DNA from: G965207335 sp965207335
Lineage (GTDB): Bacteria; Pseudomonadota; Gammaproteobacteria; PS1; Pseudothioglobaceae
NCBI GenBank assembly: GCA_965207335.1
Contig: OZ242267.1
Span: forward strand, 1,302,001 to 1,366,000
Length of the DNA: 64,000 nucleotides
Direction of reading: 5' to 3'
Position 1 is the first letter of the stretch. Each line of letters opens with the position of its first letter. The notes beneath the pieces are model-generated. The model made no database searches, was not told the origin of the DNA, and worked only from the letters and a program-made list of their open reading frames with translations. Shown here piece by piece: positions 25,960 to 34,009 of the stretch. Made by a program: the position numbers and the translations under genes.

Positions 25960-27042
25960 TTATTTTCCAGATTTTCTTCTATTGTCGTTTTTGCATAACA
26001 TTTGGCAATTTTCTTCTATTGTTTTACCGCCCTCATGCCACGGGGTAATATGATCTGCTTCCATTTCTTCTATTTCAAAGAACTCTTTACACTCAGTACA
26101 GATTCCTTTTTGCCTTTCGTATGTCTCTCTTTTTTGATTATTGCTAAAAGTGCGGATACTTAGGTGCTTTTCTTTTTGGGTTAGAACATATAAGTAAATT
26201 CCTTTTTTATTTGTTACATCTTCATCTTGCATTAATTTTGTTATTTCTTTTTCAAGTTTTTGGGAATCAAGTTTTTGATTTTTAAATTCGTTATAAAGAA
26301 AGCCCCATTGTAGTCCTTTAATCTCTTTACGGTATTTTGGAAATACCGCTTTTACCCAATTAATTACACTTTGAAAATAAAGCCACAATTCATTGGCATT
26401 TGGCTCGTTTTGGTTTTCAGCCATATACTGCTCAATGGTATCATTGCTTATCCATTTAATAACAGTTTCTAAATAGTCTTGACGAATGGGTGAGCCACTT
26501 AGGTGGTTACTGCCTATTTCATAAGCAGGACAGGCATTTTTACTAAAATATCTTTTTGCATCAGTTGTCCATGAGCCTGAATAAACTGCGTTTCGTAATT
26601 CTTGCTCGGTGAGTTTTTCGCCTGCTATATTTATAATTTTAAACCACTGTAATTTTTCACTATTTGTGCCACTACACAAATAAACAGTAAGTTTATAGTT
26701 AAGTATTTGTTCTTTCTCGTCATCTTGCAAGTTATGAAAGTATCTACCCATATAGGCGAAATCACCAGCAACATATTGACAAACAGAAATTGTCCGTTGT
26801 TGTCCGTCAATTACCTCAAAATCCCCATCATCGCGTACTGCCCAATACATTACATTAAGCGGAAAGTCTTTTGTCAAGGTATTAATAACCGCATCTCTTT
26901 GCTTGTCTTTGTAAATAAATTCTCTTTGATACGGTGGGCGAATATCAAGTTTTCCGCCAAAGCCAATAACACCGTTTTCATCGTTATCTTTATAACTTTC
27001 TGCTAATTGATGTACTGTAATTTCTTTAAGTTCTATTTTCAT
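25960..27042 (-). CDS. DUF262 (ParB-like) protein with C-terminal HNH nuclease
   Basis: 360-residue protein. The N-terminal half is a DUF262/ParB-like domain with the typical IDGQQRTISVCQYVAG near residue 77 and RPPYQREFIY near 35. The C-terminus is an HNH nuclease zinc finger: C..C in GICTECKEFF, EADHITPWHEGG, then ENCQMLCKNDN. DUF262-HNH architectures occur in modification-dependent and abortive defence systems such as GmrSD-like ones. It overlaps the next upstream gene by 4 bp and lies with a second HNH protein and an adenine methyltransferase, pointing to a defence operon. Specificity is unknown. Confidence 0.88.
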   Translation of the reverse strand: MKIELKEITVHQLAESYKDNDENGVIGFGGKLDIRPPYQREFIYKDKQRDAVINTLTKDFPLNVMYWAVRDDGDFEVIDGQQRTISVCQYVAGDFAYMGRYFHNLQDDEKEQILNYKLTVYLCSGTNSEKLQWFKIINIAGEKLTEQELRNAVYSGSWTTDAKRYFSKNACPAYEIGSNHLSGSPIRQDYLETVIKWISNDTIEQYMAENQNEPNANELWLYFQSVINWVKAVFPKYRKEIKGLQWGFLYNEFKNQKLDSQKLEKEITKLMQDEDVTNKKGIYLYVLTQKEKHLSIRTFSNNQKRETYERQKGICTECKEFFEIEEMEADHITPWHEGGKTIEENCQMLCKNDNRRKSGK

Positions 27043-28478
27043 AGTTTTTTATTTTTTTGATAAAGGTTATTGTGTCTTGGGTGGTTAAAGAATAAGTACC
27101 GACCTATTTTTGTAACTGCAGTAATTGTTCGACCTTTCTCCTTTCTATTCCAAATATCTATGCTATTTTTTAGTGTAATAATATTTAATTCTTTATGATT
27201 AAAACTCAAGTTGTTGTTTTTAATAAGCGCATATGCTTCACTATAAAAACTAAACCCCTTATTTAGATCATTTTTAAATAGATAAAAATCTCCCAAACTA
27301 GCAAGTATTGTTATCCTATTATCTAAATTTACGCAGTTACTTTTTAATTGCTCAAGTATGAGCTGAATACTATTTTTATCTTGATCAAGTAGAATCATGC
27401 ATATAATTTTATTCATATAAAATGTAAACAGGCTGTCAGAATTACAGTGGAATCTTTTGCTAAAGTAGTTTAATACAAAATTGCAGTATTCTTTAGCTTT
27501 AACAAGATCTTTATTTTTTATAAGTATTAATACTTTTACATTGTATGCGTATAAAACATTATTAGCATCATTTCCTTCAGTGTTTTTAATAATTTTATTT
27601 GCTTTTTCTATGAAATACTTATCTTTAAAGTTACTCTTTTCACGATTGTAGTGAAAGTCTTCCATTTCTTCCTTTTCAAAATAAAGTTTTTCCTTTAAAA
27701 TACTTTCGTTGTATGTTTTTTCTTCTTCTTGCGTAGGTTTGCGTTGGGGAAAATTTACAGAAAGTGCTTCTAAAGAAAAATATGACATACCAGACAAATC
27801 TTTTACTAATTCAATAGCATCATTAAACTTTCTCTCATCTATTGTTTTTTTTATATCTTCTAATTCCTCTATATAGTCCTTCCCTTCTTCATTACAAACG
27901 ATACTAAGTTTTTTTATATCTTTAAGGCTTGTTTCTATCTTTTCTGTATATAAAGAATGTAGAATTTGGCGTATGTAGACTGCTCTAGCATTATACCCGC
28001 CTCCCATTTCATTCTTGAAGTAACCTTGTCGCAGCTTATTCTTTGTGGTGCCAGCTAAAATAAAAAAAGTTGTTTTCATATAAGCTTTATTTTCTAGCGG
28101 CACTTTTAAAGATTGTTTCTCTAGTTTTATTTTTAGTACAATAGTTTTATTTTTTATATTTTGTAAAAAACATATATTTTCATTAGAAAAATACATTTTG
28201 TGACAGTTTCCCTTTGAGCAAATACTCTCGCTAAACACTAAATTCCCCCCTTTTCTCTCGTTACACTCTTTACACATAGGCTGTATATTATTAATATCTT
28301 GATGAAACTTTGAGTATTCTTTTTGTTTCATAATACTTAAAATATTCTTAGGGATTATATGGTCCTCGGTATAAGTATCAAATGTTAGTTTCTTTCCACA
28401 GCCACCGCTATGGATTCCACATCTATAACCATCCCTTTTTAAAATTTTTAATCTTCTTTTTTCTTTATTTTTTCGCAT
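27039..28478 (-). CDS. HNH endonuclease fused to a helical-repeat (TPR-like) C-terminus
   Basis: 479 residues. The N-terminus has an HNH motif: RDGYRCGIHSGGCGKKL, then TEDHIIPKNIL and MCKECNERKGG, giving the Cys ligands and the His-containing ββα core, with a further Cys-rich CSKGNCHKMY segment near 100. The rest is mostly helical, and residues about 285-460 read like TPR repeats (ANKIIKNTEGND, AKEYCNFVLNYF, GFSFYSEAYALI). No family name is recognised. It is sandwiched between the DUF262-HNH gene (4-bp overlap) and the methyltransferase gene on the same strand, so it probably acts with them. Confidence 0.8.
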   Translation of the reverse strand: MRKNKEKRRLKILKRDGYRCGIHSGGCGKKLTFDTYTEDHIIPKNILSIMKQKEYSKFHQDINNIQPMCKECNERKGGNLVFSESICSKGNCHKMYFSNENICFLQNIKNKTIVLKIKLEKQSLKVPLENKAYMKTTFFILAGTTKNKLRQGYFKNEMGGGYNARAVYIRQILHSLYTEKIETSLKDIKKLSIVCNEEGKDYIEELEDIKKTIDERKFNDAIELVKDLSGMSYFSLEALSVNFPQRKPTQEEEKTYNESILKEKLYFEKEEMEDFHYNREKSNFKDKYFIEKANKIIKNTEGNDANNVLYAYNVKVLILIKNKDLVKAKEYCNFVLNYFSKRFHCNSDSLFTFYMNKIICMILLDQDKNSIQLILEQLKSNCVNLDNRITILASLGDFYLFKNDLNKGFSFYSEAYALIKNNNLSFNHKELNIITLKNSIDIWNRKEKGRTITAVTKIGRYLFFNHPRHNNLYQKNKKL

Positions 28479-28540
28479 TTAGAATAGTTACTTAATAGGC
28501 GTACTCATAAATTTTTTTCTAGCATCATAATGTAAATATT

Positions 28541-29515
28541 TCATAGTCTTTTGTTTTTGATAAATATTCTACTATACATTCTTTTTCCGTTAACATACCC
28601 TCTTCCTTTTTCTATATTTAAGTCATACTCATTTCCAATTATTTCAAACTGGTCAGGATTGTATTTATCCATAAAAGTAATGGGTACTCCCATAGCACCT
28701 TTATAATTTATTGGTATATCTTTTATTTTATCTATATTGATGGCATCGTAGTTATCGTATTTTGGGTATTCTTCGGGGCTGTATTTTTTGTATAAAATTA
28801 AATCTTCATGGCGTTTGCTAGTATCTAAATTTGTAAACCATGTTACATTACGAAACTTCACAAGCCCAGTTTCTTCACTATATACGCCTTTAGCAAAATC
28901 TTTTGTATAAGGAGTTTTAAAATAAGCATTTCCATTACTAAAACCGTAACCAAGCCAAACTTTATTTTCTTTGATAAACTGAAATATTTCCTTATAAGTA
29001 ATTGCATTATAACTTCCAATTATCACAAATTCTTTCTTGTAGTCTATAAGTTGAGTTACATATTCCCTAAACAAAGAAAACGGGGGATTAGTTACTACAA
29101 TATCGGCTTGTTTCAAAAGCTCAATACATTCCTCACTACGAAAATCGCCATCTCCTTTTAAGTGATTAATGCCAATTTCCTCAATGTCTGGGACTTTATT
29201 ATTATTTTTGTCGCCATTGTATTTTAAAGAAATTGCTTTTTCGGCATCATGCTTACTAAATAAATCCATATTTTGATTTTTATAGCAAGTAGTAATGAGT
29301 TTTTTCAAGCCTAAGTGCTCAAAATTGTAGGAAAAATAATGAAAAAAATTACTTACCCTTGGATCATCGCAATTACACAGCACAACTTTATCATTAAATT
29401 GTTGTTTGTAGTGTTTTAACTCTTTTTCAATATCTGATAGTTGAGTGTAAAACTCATCTTTTTTATTTATCTTTGCTCGGTGTAAGTTTGTATTTAATGT
29501 TTCTTTTTCGCTCAT
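28541..29515 (-). CDS. EcoRI-type adenine-specific DNA methyltransferase
   Basis: 324-residue protein of the M.EcoRI-like family. The N-terminal DEFYTQLSDIEKELKHYK is characteristic, VVLCNCDDPRVSNFF is a cofactor-site region, and the catalytic motif NPPF is in DIVVTNPPFSLFREYV near residue 140. The length is that of M.EcoRI relatives. It is first in a same-strand cluster with two HNH-containing proteins, so it probably protects host DNA in a restriction-like system. The target site cannot be read from sequence; no EcoRI-like endonuclease gene was recognised beside it. Confidence 0.93.
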   Translation of the reverse strand: MSEKETLNTNLHRAKINKKDEFYTQLSDIEKELKHYKQQFNDKVVLCNCDDPRVSNFFHYFSYNFEHLGLKKLITTCYKNQNMDLFSKHDAEKAISLKYNGDKNNNKVPDIEEIGINHLKGDGDFRSEECIELLKQADIVVTNPPFSLFREYVTQLIDYKKEFVIIGSYNAITYKEIFQFIKENKVWLGYGFSNGNAYFKTPYTKDFAKGVYSEETGLVKFRNVTWFTNLDTSKRHEDLILYKKYSPEEYPKYDNYDAINIDKIKDIPINYKGAMGVPITFMDKYNPDQFEIIGNEYDLNIEKGRGYVNGKRMYSRIFIKNKRL

Positions 29516-29718
29516 AAAATATTAAGGTGTATGCTTGTGTCCATAATTACGCTTTTACTATATCTATCCTTATTTTTTTAATATACTAAACTAACAATAC
29601 TTGTTTCAAAGAACAATACAGTCTTTTGGCATTATACCAAAATAAATAACCTGCTAACTTTTCATTATCTAAATAAGTATAAGCTAAACAACACTATAAA
29701 CAAAGAAAATTATTACAC
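29516..29718. other. AT-rich spacer upstream of the methyltransferase
   Basis: Holds the likely promoter region of the defence cluster (leftward), but no specific hexamers were assigned. No gene seen. Confidence 0.4.
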
Positions 29719-29758
29719 CGTCATTGCGAGCCTTTGTAAAAAGGCGTGGCAATCTCAT
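29719..29758. repeat. REP-like palindrome
   Basis: CGTCATTGCGAG ... GGCGTGGCAATCTCAT, an extragenic palindrome. Related copies lie at 30117, 30216 and 30298; those at 30117 and 30216 are inverted relative to this one. Confidence 0.85.
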
Positions 29759-29892
29759 CCTATAAACACAGTATAATTTGCGGTAGTTGTTGTCTGCAAT
29801 AATTAATAAAAAGATGATAAAATAGTGCTAAGATCTATCAAAGTATGTCCAGTCAAATAGGGAAACTGCATTATGCCCTTTTATTTATATAT

Positions 29893-30105
29893 ATGAAAAA
29901 AGAAACTATTTTAAAATCTGTACTAACCTGCCCTGAGTGTAATTACCAAGTCACAGAAGTAATGCCAATAGATGCTTGTCAATGGTTTTATGAATGCAAA
30001 AATTGCAGTGCTGTCATCAAGCCAAAACATGGAGATTGTTGTGTATTTTGTTCTTATGGAAGTATTGCTTGTCCATCGAAACAAATAAGTGGACAAAAAC
30101 ATTAA
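29893..30105 (+). CDS. GDCCVxC-domain small cysteine-rich protein
   Basis: 70-residue protein (from ATG 29893; an upstream ATG at 29845 would add 16 residues). It carries CPECNYQV near residue 12, ECKNC near 35 and the family-defining GDCCVFCSYGSIACP near 46. Nine Cys residues suggest metal binding or redox chemistry. Proteins of this family are widespread, often near heavy-metal genes, but have no established function. No ribosome-binding site is evident. The gene stands alone, flanked on both sides by REP-like palindromes. Confidence 0.85.
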   Translation: MKKETILKSVLTCPECNYQVTEVMPIDACQWFYECKNCSAVIKPKHGDCCVFCSYGSIACPSKQISGQKH

Positions 30106-30116
30106 TTATTACAGAT

Positions 30117-30152
30117 GAGATTGCCACGCCTTTATCAAGTCTCGCAATGACG
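30117..30152. repeat. REP-like palindrome, tandem unit 1
   Basis: GAGATTGCCACGCC ... CTCGCAATGACG. With its right flank (to 30180) it forms a direct repeat with 30216-30279, period 99 bp. Confidence 0.85.
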
Positions 30153-30215
30153 ATGGGTATAATTCTAATTCGTTATTGTTAGTGCTTTTTTAAAATCACA
30201 CCGCTTTTATAGCAC

Positions 30216-30251
30216 GAGATTGCCACGCCTTTATCAAGTCTCGCAATGACG
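30216..30251. repeat. REP-like palindrome, tandem unit 2
   Basis: Second copy of 30117-30152; the flank GGGTATAATTC-AATTCGTTATTGT is also repeated. Confidence 0.85.
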
Positions 30252-30297
30252 GCGGGTATAATTCCAATTCGTTATTGTGGGTACTTTTTTTATATAT

Positions 30298-30338
30298 CGT
30301 CATTGCGAACACTGTTTTTTAGTGTGTGGCAATCTCAT
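30298..30338. repeat. REP-like palindrome, inverted copy
   Basis: CGTCATTGCGAACACTG ... AGTGTGTGGCAATCTCATG, in the orientation of the 29719 copy. Located just past the 3' end of the LysE-family gene. Confidence 0.8.
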
Positions 30339-30353
30339 GCAACAAACACCTTA

Positions 30354-30956
30354 TTAAAATATTTTAAAAGCCTCACTAAATAAAAATACAGCAAATAAAA
30401 TAAGTAGCCAAAATGCTAAATAAGAGAAATTATCTTTTAATAATGTCGTACCTATTTTGCCTATTATTACATACAAAACAAACATAGAATTTGATACTAC
30501 AAACATCATCAAAGCAAAAATAAATGCATTAGAGATAATATTCTGACTGAATTGACTAGCAATTACAGCACCAGATGGGAATAATAACCATATTTTAGGT
30601 GAAAGTAGCATAATTATTGCTATATTTGCAAAACTAATATTTAGTATGGTGTTATTTTTTTTGCTTGTTAAGGTTTTATAGGCAAGATATAAAATATAAA
30701 ATCCACCTAAAATATAAAATAACAAACCAGCATGAGAGAAAACCTGAGACACAATTTCAACAAATAGCGCACAAATAATAGCTTGAGGCACTTGAATAAA
30801 TATATTAGCAGGCAAAAATACCTTAATAAAAAATAAAACAGAATCAGTAATGTTTAGTTTACGAGTTGCCTCCATAACTGTTATCCATACTGGTCCTGGG
30901 GTAATGTAAAAAATTACCCAAAACAATACAACTTGATAAAATATATCAACATTCAC
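30354..30956 (-). CDS. LysE/RhtB-family amino-acid exporter
   Basis: 200-residue inner-membrane protein with about six hydrophobic segments. The first has the family motif YITPGPVWITVMEATRK (the TPGP region) near residue 18. Members export amino acids or small metabolites; the substrate cannot be predicted. The gene is followed by REP-like palindromes and separated from ubiG upstream by a compact GAGACC palindrome, which could act as a terminator. Confidence 0.85.
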   Translation of the reverse strand: MNVDIFYQVVLFWVIFYITPGPVWITVMEATRKLNITDSVLFFIKVFLPANIFIQVPQAIICALFVEIVSQVFSHAGLLFYILGGFYILYLAYKTLTSKKNNTILNISFANIAIIMLLSPKIWLLFPSGAVIASQFSQNIISNAFIFALMMFVVSNSMFVLYVIIGKIGTTLLKDNFSYLAFWLLILFAVFLFSEAFKIF

Positions 30957-30972
30957 TTATAGTTTATTTTTT

Positions 30973-31040
30973 GAGACCTTTACATAAATAGGGGTGATTA
31001 ACAGAATTCTGATGATTATTCATGTTTATGCAAAGGTCTC
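30973..31040. repeat. GAGACC element, compact 68-bp palindromic form
   Basis: Both terminal segments joined around a GAATTC-containing centre (GAGACCTTTACATAAATAGG ... CATGTTTATGCAAAGGTCTC). It overlaps and supplies the 3' end of ubiG. Confidence 0.9.
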
Positions 31041-31726
31041 TGATAATAACACAAGTAATTAACGCTAGCATCGCTACTTAGTTTGTATTTTTTGCTAAGT
31101 GGATTATAATTCATACCTACTATATCATTTAATGTTAATCCTGCATGACTTGCATAAGTATCTAACTCATAAGGGGTAATAAATTTATTATACTCGTGTG
31201 TACCCTTAGGTAGTAAACCTAAAATGTATTCTGCCCCAATAATAGCAAATAAATAAGATTTAAGGTTGCGATTAATGGTAGAGAAAAATACTAAGCCATT
31301 GCCCTTGACTAATTTTTGACAAGATTTAATAATAGATGCAGGGTTAGGAACATGCTCTAGAAGTTCTAAACAGGTAATAATATCGTATTTTTCTTGTTCT
31401 TGTTCTGCTAATTCTTCTATGGTAATTTTTTGATAATCAACATCTAATTTTGACTCTAATAAATGTAATTTTGCTACCTCAAGTGATTCTTCTGCCATAT
31501 CTATTGCTTTTACTTTGGCGTTTTTTTGTGCCATAGCTTCGCTTAATATACCTCCGCCACAACCAACATCAAGCACGGCTTTGTTTGCCAAACCATTACA
31601 TTTATCATCAATATAATTAAGCCTTAACGGGTTAATATCATGTAATGGCTTAAAGTCACCATCTTTATCCCACCATCTGCTAGCAAGTTTAGCAAATTTG
31701 TTAATCTCTTTACTATCTACATTCAT
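31016..31726 (-). CDS. ubiG: UbiG, 3-demethylubiquinone/polyprenyl-catechol O-methyltransferase, with repeat-derived C-terminus
   Basis: SAM methyltransferase for both O-methylations in ubiquinone synthesis. UbiG marks are FAKLASRWWDKDGDFKPLH near the N-terminus, VLDVGCGGGILSEAMA (SAM motif I) near 50, and late KGTHEYNKFI near 175. The final residues RPLHKHE and the stop codon are read from a GAGACC element, so the tip of the protein is repeat-derived, as in aroQ. It is immediately downstream of bcp with a 4-bp overlap. Confidence 0.95.
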   Translation of the reverse strand: MNVDSKEINKFAKLASRWWDKDGDFKPLHDINPLRLNYIDDKCNGLANKAVLDVGCGGGILSEAMAQKNAKVKAIDMAEESLEVAKLHLLESKLDVDYQKITIEELAEQEQEKYDIITCLELLEHVPNPASIIKSCQKLVKGNGLVFFSTINRNLKSYLFAIIGAEYILGLLPKGTHEYNKFITPYELDTYASHAGLTLNDIVGMNYNPLSKKYKLSSDASVNYLCYYQRPLHKHE

Positions 31727-32166
31727 AAAGTTTTGACAAATTCTAGTACTTCTTTGGCGTGTCCATCAACCTTTACATTGCTCCAACTCTTTGATACATT
31801 GCCATTACTTTTAATTACAAATGTTGAGCGTACAATACCCATATATTCCTTGCCATAAAGTTTTTTTAATTTAATAACATCAAATAATTTGCACAAAGTT
31901 TCATCTTCATCGCTAATTAATTCAAATTTAAAATTTTGCTTGGCTTTAAAACTCTCATGGCGTTTCATATTATCACGAGATACACCGTAAATAATAGCAT
32001 TATTATTGTTAAATTCATCATGCAAAGAGCTAAAATCTAAGCCTTCTTGAGTACAACCCGGTGTTGAGTCCTTAGGATAAAAATATAATACAATATTCTT
32101 ACTGCTATCAGGTACAGAAACTTTTTTATTACTTGTTGCTTGGTAGTTATTATGGGTTATTTTCAT
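31723..32166 (-). CDS. bcp: Peroxiredoxin, Bcp/PrxQ type
   Basis: Thiol peroxidase of 147 residues from ATG 32166. The peroxidatic Cys is in FYPKDSTPGCTQEG near residue 36, and RSTFVI with a conserved Arg is near 116. The usual PrxQ second Cys five residues after the first is absent (CTQEGLDF), so it is probably a one-Cys enzyme or uses another resolving Cys. An in-frame upstream ATG at 32202 would add 12 residues not typical of the family. It overlaps ubiG, implying joint transcription. Confidence 0.92.
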   Translation of the reverse strand: MKITHNNYQATSNKKVSVPDSSKNIVLYFYPKDSTPGCTQEGLDFSSLHDEFNNNNAIIYGVSRDNMKRHESFKAKQNFKFELISDEDETLCKLFDVIKLKKLYGKEYMGIVRSTFVIKSNGNVSKSWSNVKVDGHAKEVLEFVKTL

Positions 32167-32260
32167 TTTTATTATATGGTAGTGGTTATTAATTACTATC
32201 ATTTTATAGTAATAATTTATTATTTAGGGTAAAATAATAAATTTTAAATAGTATTTTATT

Positions 32261-33349
32261 ATGAACTATATATTAATAGCATTAGCTACCATACTGTTAA
32301 CTAGCTGTTTTGGTGGTAAAGAAGAAAATAAAAATGATAATACTGCAACTAAGCAAGTAGAAAAAACTTATAATTTAACACTGGCTGAGACTTGGCCTGC
32401 TAATTTTCCTATTTTTGGTGAAACTACTAAAAGATTTGCCGAATTAGTTAAGCAAATGTCTAATAATAGAGTACAGATACAGATAGATTCTAGTAATAAA
32501 CATAAATCCCCACTGGGTATTTTTGACTTAGTAAAATCTGGACAATACGATCTTGGACATTCTGCATCTTATTATTGGAAAGGCAAAGACCCTAATACCT
32601 TATACTTTACTACTATGCCATTTGGTATGACAACACCTGAACAATATGCTTGGCTTAGTTATGGTGGTGGACAAGAGTTAATGGACAAGGTTTATGCCCG
32701 TCATGGTCTTCGCTCAATAATAGGTGGTAATACTGGCAATCAAATGGGCGGTTGGTTCAAAAAAGAAATTAAAACCTTAGCAGACTTGAAAGGCTTAAAA
32801 ATGCGTATTCCCGGATTTGCAGGCGAAATTATGGCAGCAGTAGGTGTTAAACCTGAAAACATTCCACCGGGAGAATTATATACCGCTCTTGACAGAGGCA
32901 CAATAGATGCTTTGGAATGGGTGGGTCCGTCTCTGGACTTAAGAATGGGCTTTCATAAAATAGCGCCTTATTATTATACTGGTTGGCATGAACCTGCTAC
33001 CGAGTTACAGTTTTTAATAAACTTAAAAAAGTTTAATAAAATGCCAAAAGATATACAAACTATTATTGTCTCGGCTATGAAGTTATCAGCATATCAAATG
33101 TATGCAGATTCTACTGATAAAAGTGCTAAGAACTGGAATTCTATGAAGGCACAATACCCAAATATTGAAGTTAAAAGCTTTCCTAAATCAATAATAACAG
33201 CTTTAAAAGAAGCCAACGATAAACTATTAGCAAAATTAGCAAAAAATTCATTTTTGGCTAGTGAAATTATAAAATCTCAAAGAGAATACTTAAAAATAGT
33301 TAGGGCTTGGACTAACATATCTGACAAGTCTTATTTAAACCTAGAATAA
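32261..33349 (+). CDS. dctP: TRAP transporter solute-binding protein (DctP family), lipoprotein
   Basis: Periplasmic ligand-binding subunit of a TRAP transporter. A lipobox (ATILLTSC, Cys16) indicates membrane anchoring instead of free periplasmic location, followed by an Asn/Lys-rich linker. The mature part has DctP features: LAETWPANFPIFGE, GGNTGNQMGGWFKKEIKT near 165 and LKGLKMRIPGFAGEI with the ligand-binding Arg near 187. TRxPs of this subtype often bind 2-oxo or other carboxylic acids; the ligand is not determined. dctQ and dctM follow but a GAGACC element lies between dctP and dctQ. Confidence 0.93.
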   Translation: MNYILIALATILLTSCFGGKEENKNDNTATKQVEKTYNLTLAETWPANFPIFGETTKRFAELVKQMSNNRVQIQIDSSNKHKSPLGIFDLVKSGQYDLGHSASYYWKGKDPNTLYFTTMPFGMTTPEQYAWLSYGGGQELMDKVYARHGLRSIIGGNTGNQMGGWFKKEIKTLADLKGLKMRIPGFAGEIMAAVGVKPENIPPGELYTALDRGTIDALEWVGPSLDLRMGFHKIAPYYYTGWHEPATELQFLINLKKFNKMPKDIQTIIVSAMKLSAYQMYADSTDKSAKNWNSMKAQYPNIEVKSFPKSIITALKEANDKLLAKLAKNSFLASEIIKSQREYLKIVRAWTNISDKSYLNLE

Positions 33350-33351
33350 CT

Positions 33352-33516
33352 GAGACCTTTGCATAAACATGAATAATCATCAGAACCCCGCTTTCCACTC
33401 ACTTAATAATTTTTATCAAACCAGCCTTAGAACAACTAGGACAGGCTTGACAAGAATACCATCAATTAAGCAAAAATCAGAGCTCTGTTAATCATCCCTA
33501 TTTATGCAAAGGTCTC
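33352..33516 (+). repeat. GAGACC inverted-repeat element, full copy between dctP and dctQ
   Basis: 165 bp with matching ends GAGACCTTTGCATAAACATG and ATTTATGCAAAGGTCTC. AACT on both sides could be a target duplication. It separates dctP from dctQ and ends 6 bp before the dctQ start. Confidence 0.93.
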
Positions 33517-33522
33517 AACTAA

Positions 33523-34005
33523 GTGTCATATAAAAAGCTTGCTATCAAAGTTGTAGAGTATATTTTAATTGCTCTAGTATTATTAACAATAACCAGTGTA
33601 TTTACTAATGTAGTATTAAGGTATGTTTTTAATAATAGTTTTATATTTTTACAAGAATTACAGTGGCATTTTTATTCGGCATTATTCCTAATTGGTGTAA
33701 GTTATGCAACTTATAGTAATGCCCATGTTAGTGTTGATGTATTTTATAAAGATTTTAGTGCAAAAACCAAAGATATTATTAATATAGTCGGTATATTATT
33801 TTTTATTTTACCTACTAGTTTAAGTATTATTTATCACGGCTATAATTTTAGCTACGATGCTTATCAACTTGGTGAAACCAGCAGTGATCCAGGAGGATTA
33901 GAATATAGGTTTATTATTAAATCTATATTACCTATAGCATTTATTATGTTAATTGTGGCAGGTTATTATAAAGCTAAATCAAGCATCAAAAACCTAAGAA
34001 ACTAA
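33523..34005 (+). CDS. dctQ: TRAP transporter small permease subunit (DctQ)
   Basis: 160-residue membrane protein with four hydrophobic segments. ISVFTNVVLRYVF-type sequence (SVFTNVVLRYVFNNSF near residue 25) and LQELQWHFYSALFLIG near 43 are DctQ signatures. The start is GTG 33523, directly after a GAGACC element and without a ribosome-binding site, so the insertion has probably changed its natural 5' end or coupling with dctP. dctM follows after 4 bp. Confidence 0.92.
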   Translation: MSYKKLAIKVVEYILIALVLLTITSVFTNVVLRYVFNNSFIFLQELQWHFYSALFLIGVSYATYSNAHVSVDVFYKDFSAKTKDIINIVGILFFILPTSLSIIYHGYNFSYDAYQLGETSSDPGGLEYRFIIKSILPIAFIMLIVAGYYKAKSSIKNLRN

Positions 34006-34009
34006 AACT

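Noticed and set aside
29719..30338. Palindromic repeats as a short CRISPR array
   Set aside because: Units are inverted relative to each other, irregularly spaced and separated by a gene; they fit REP-like elements.
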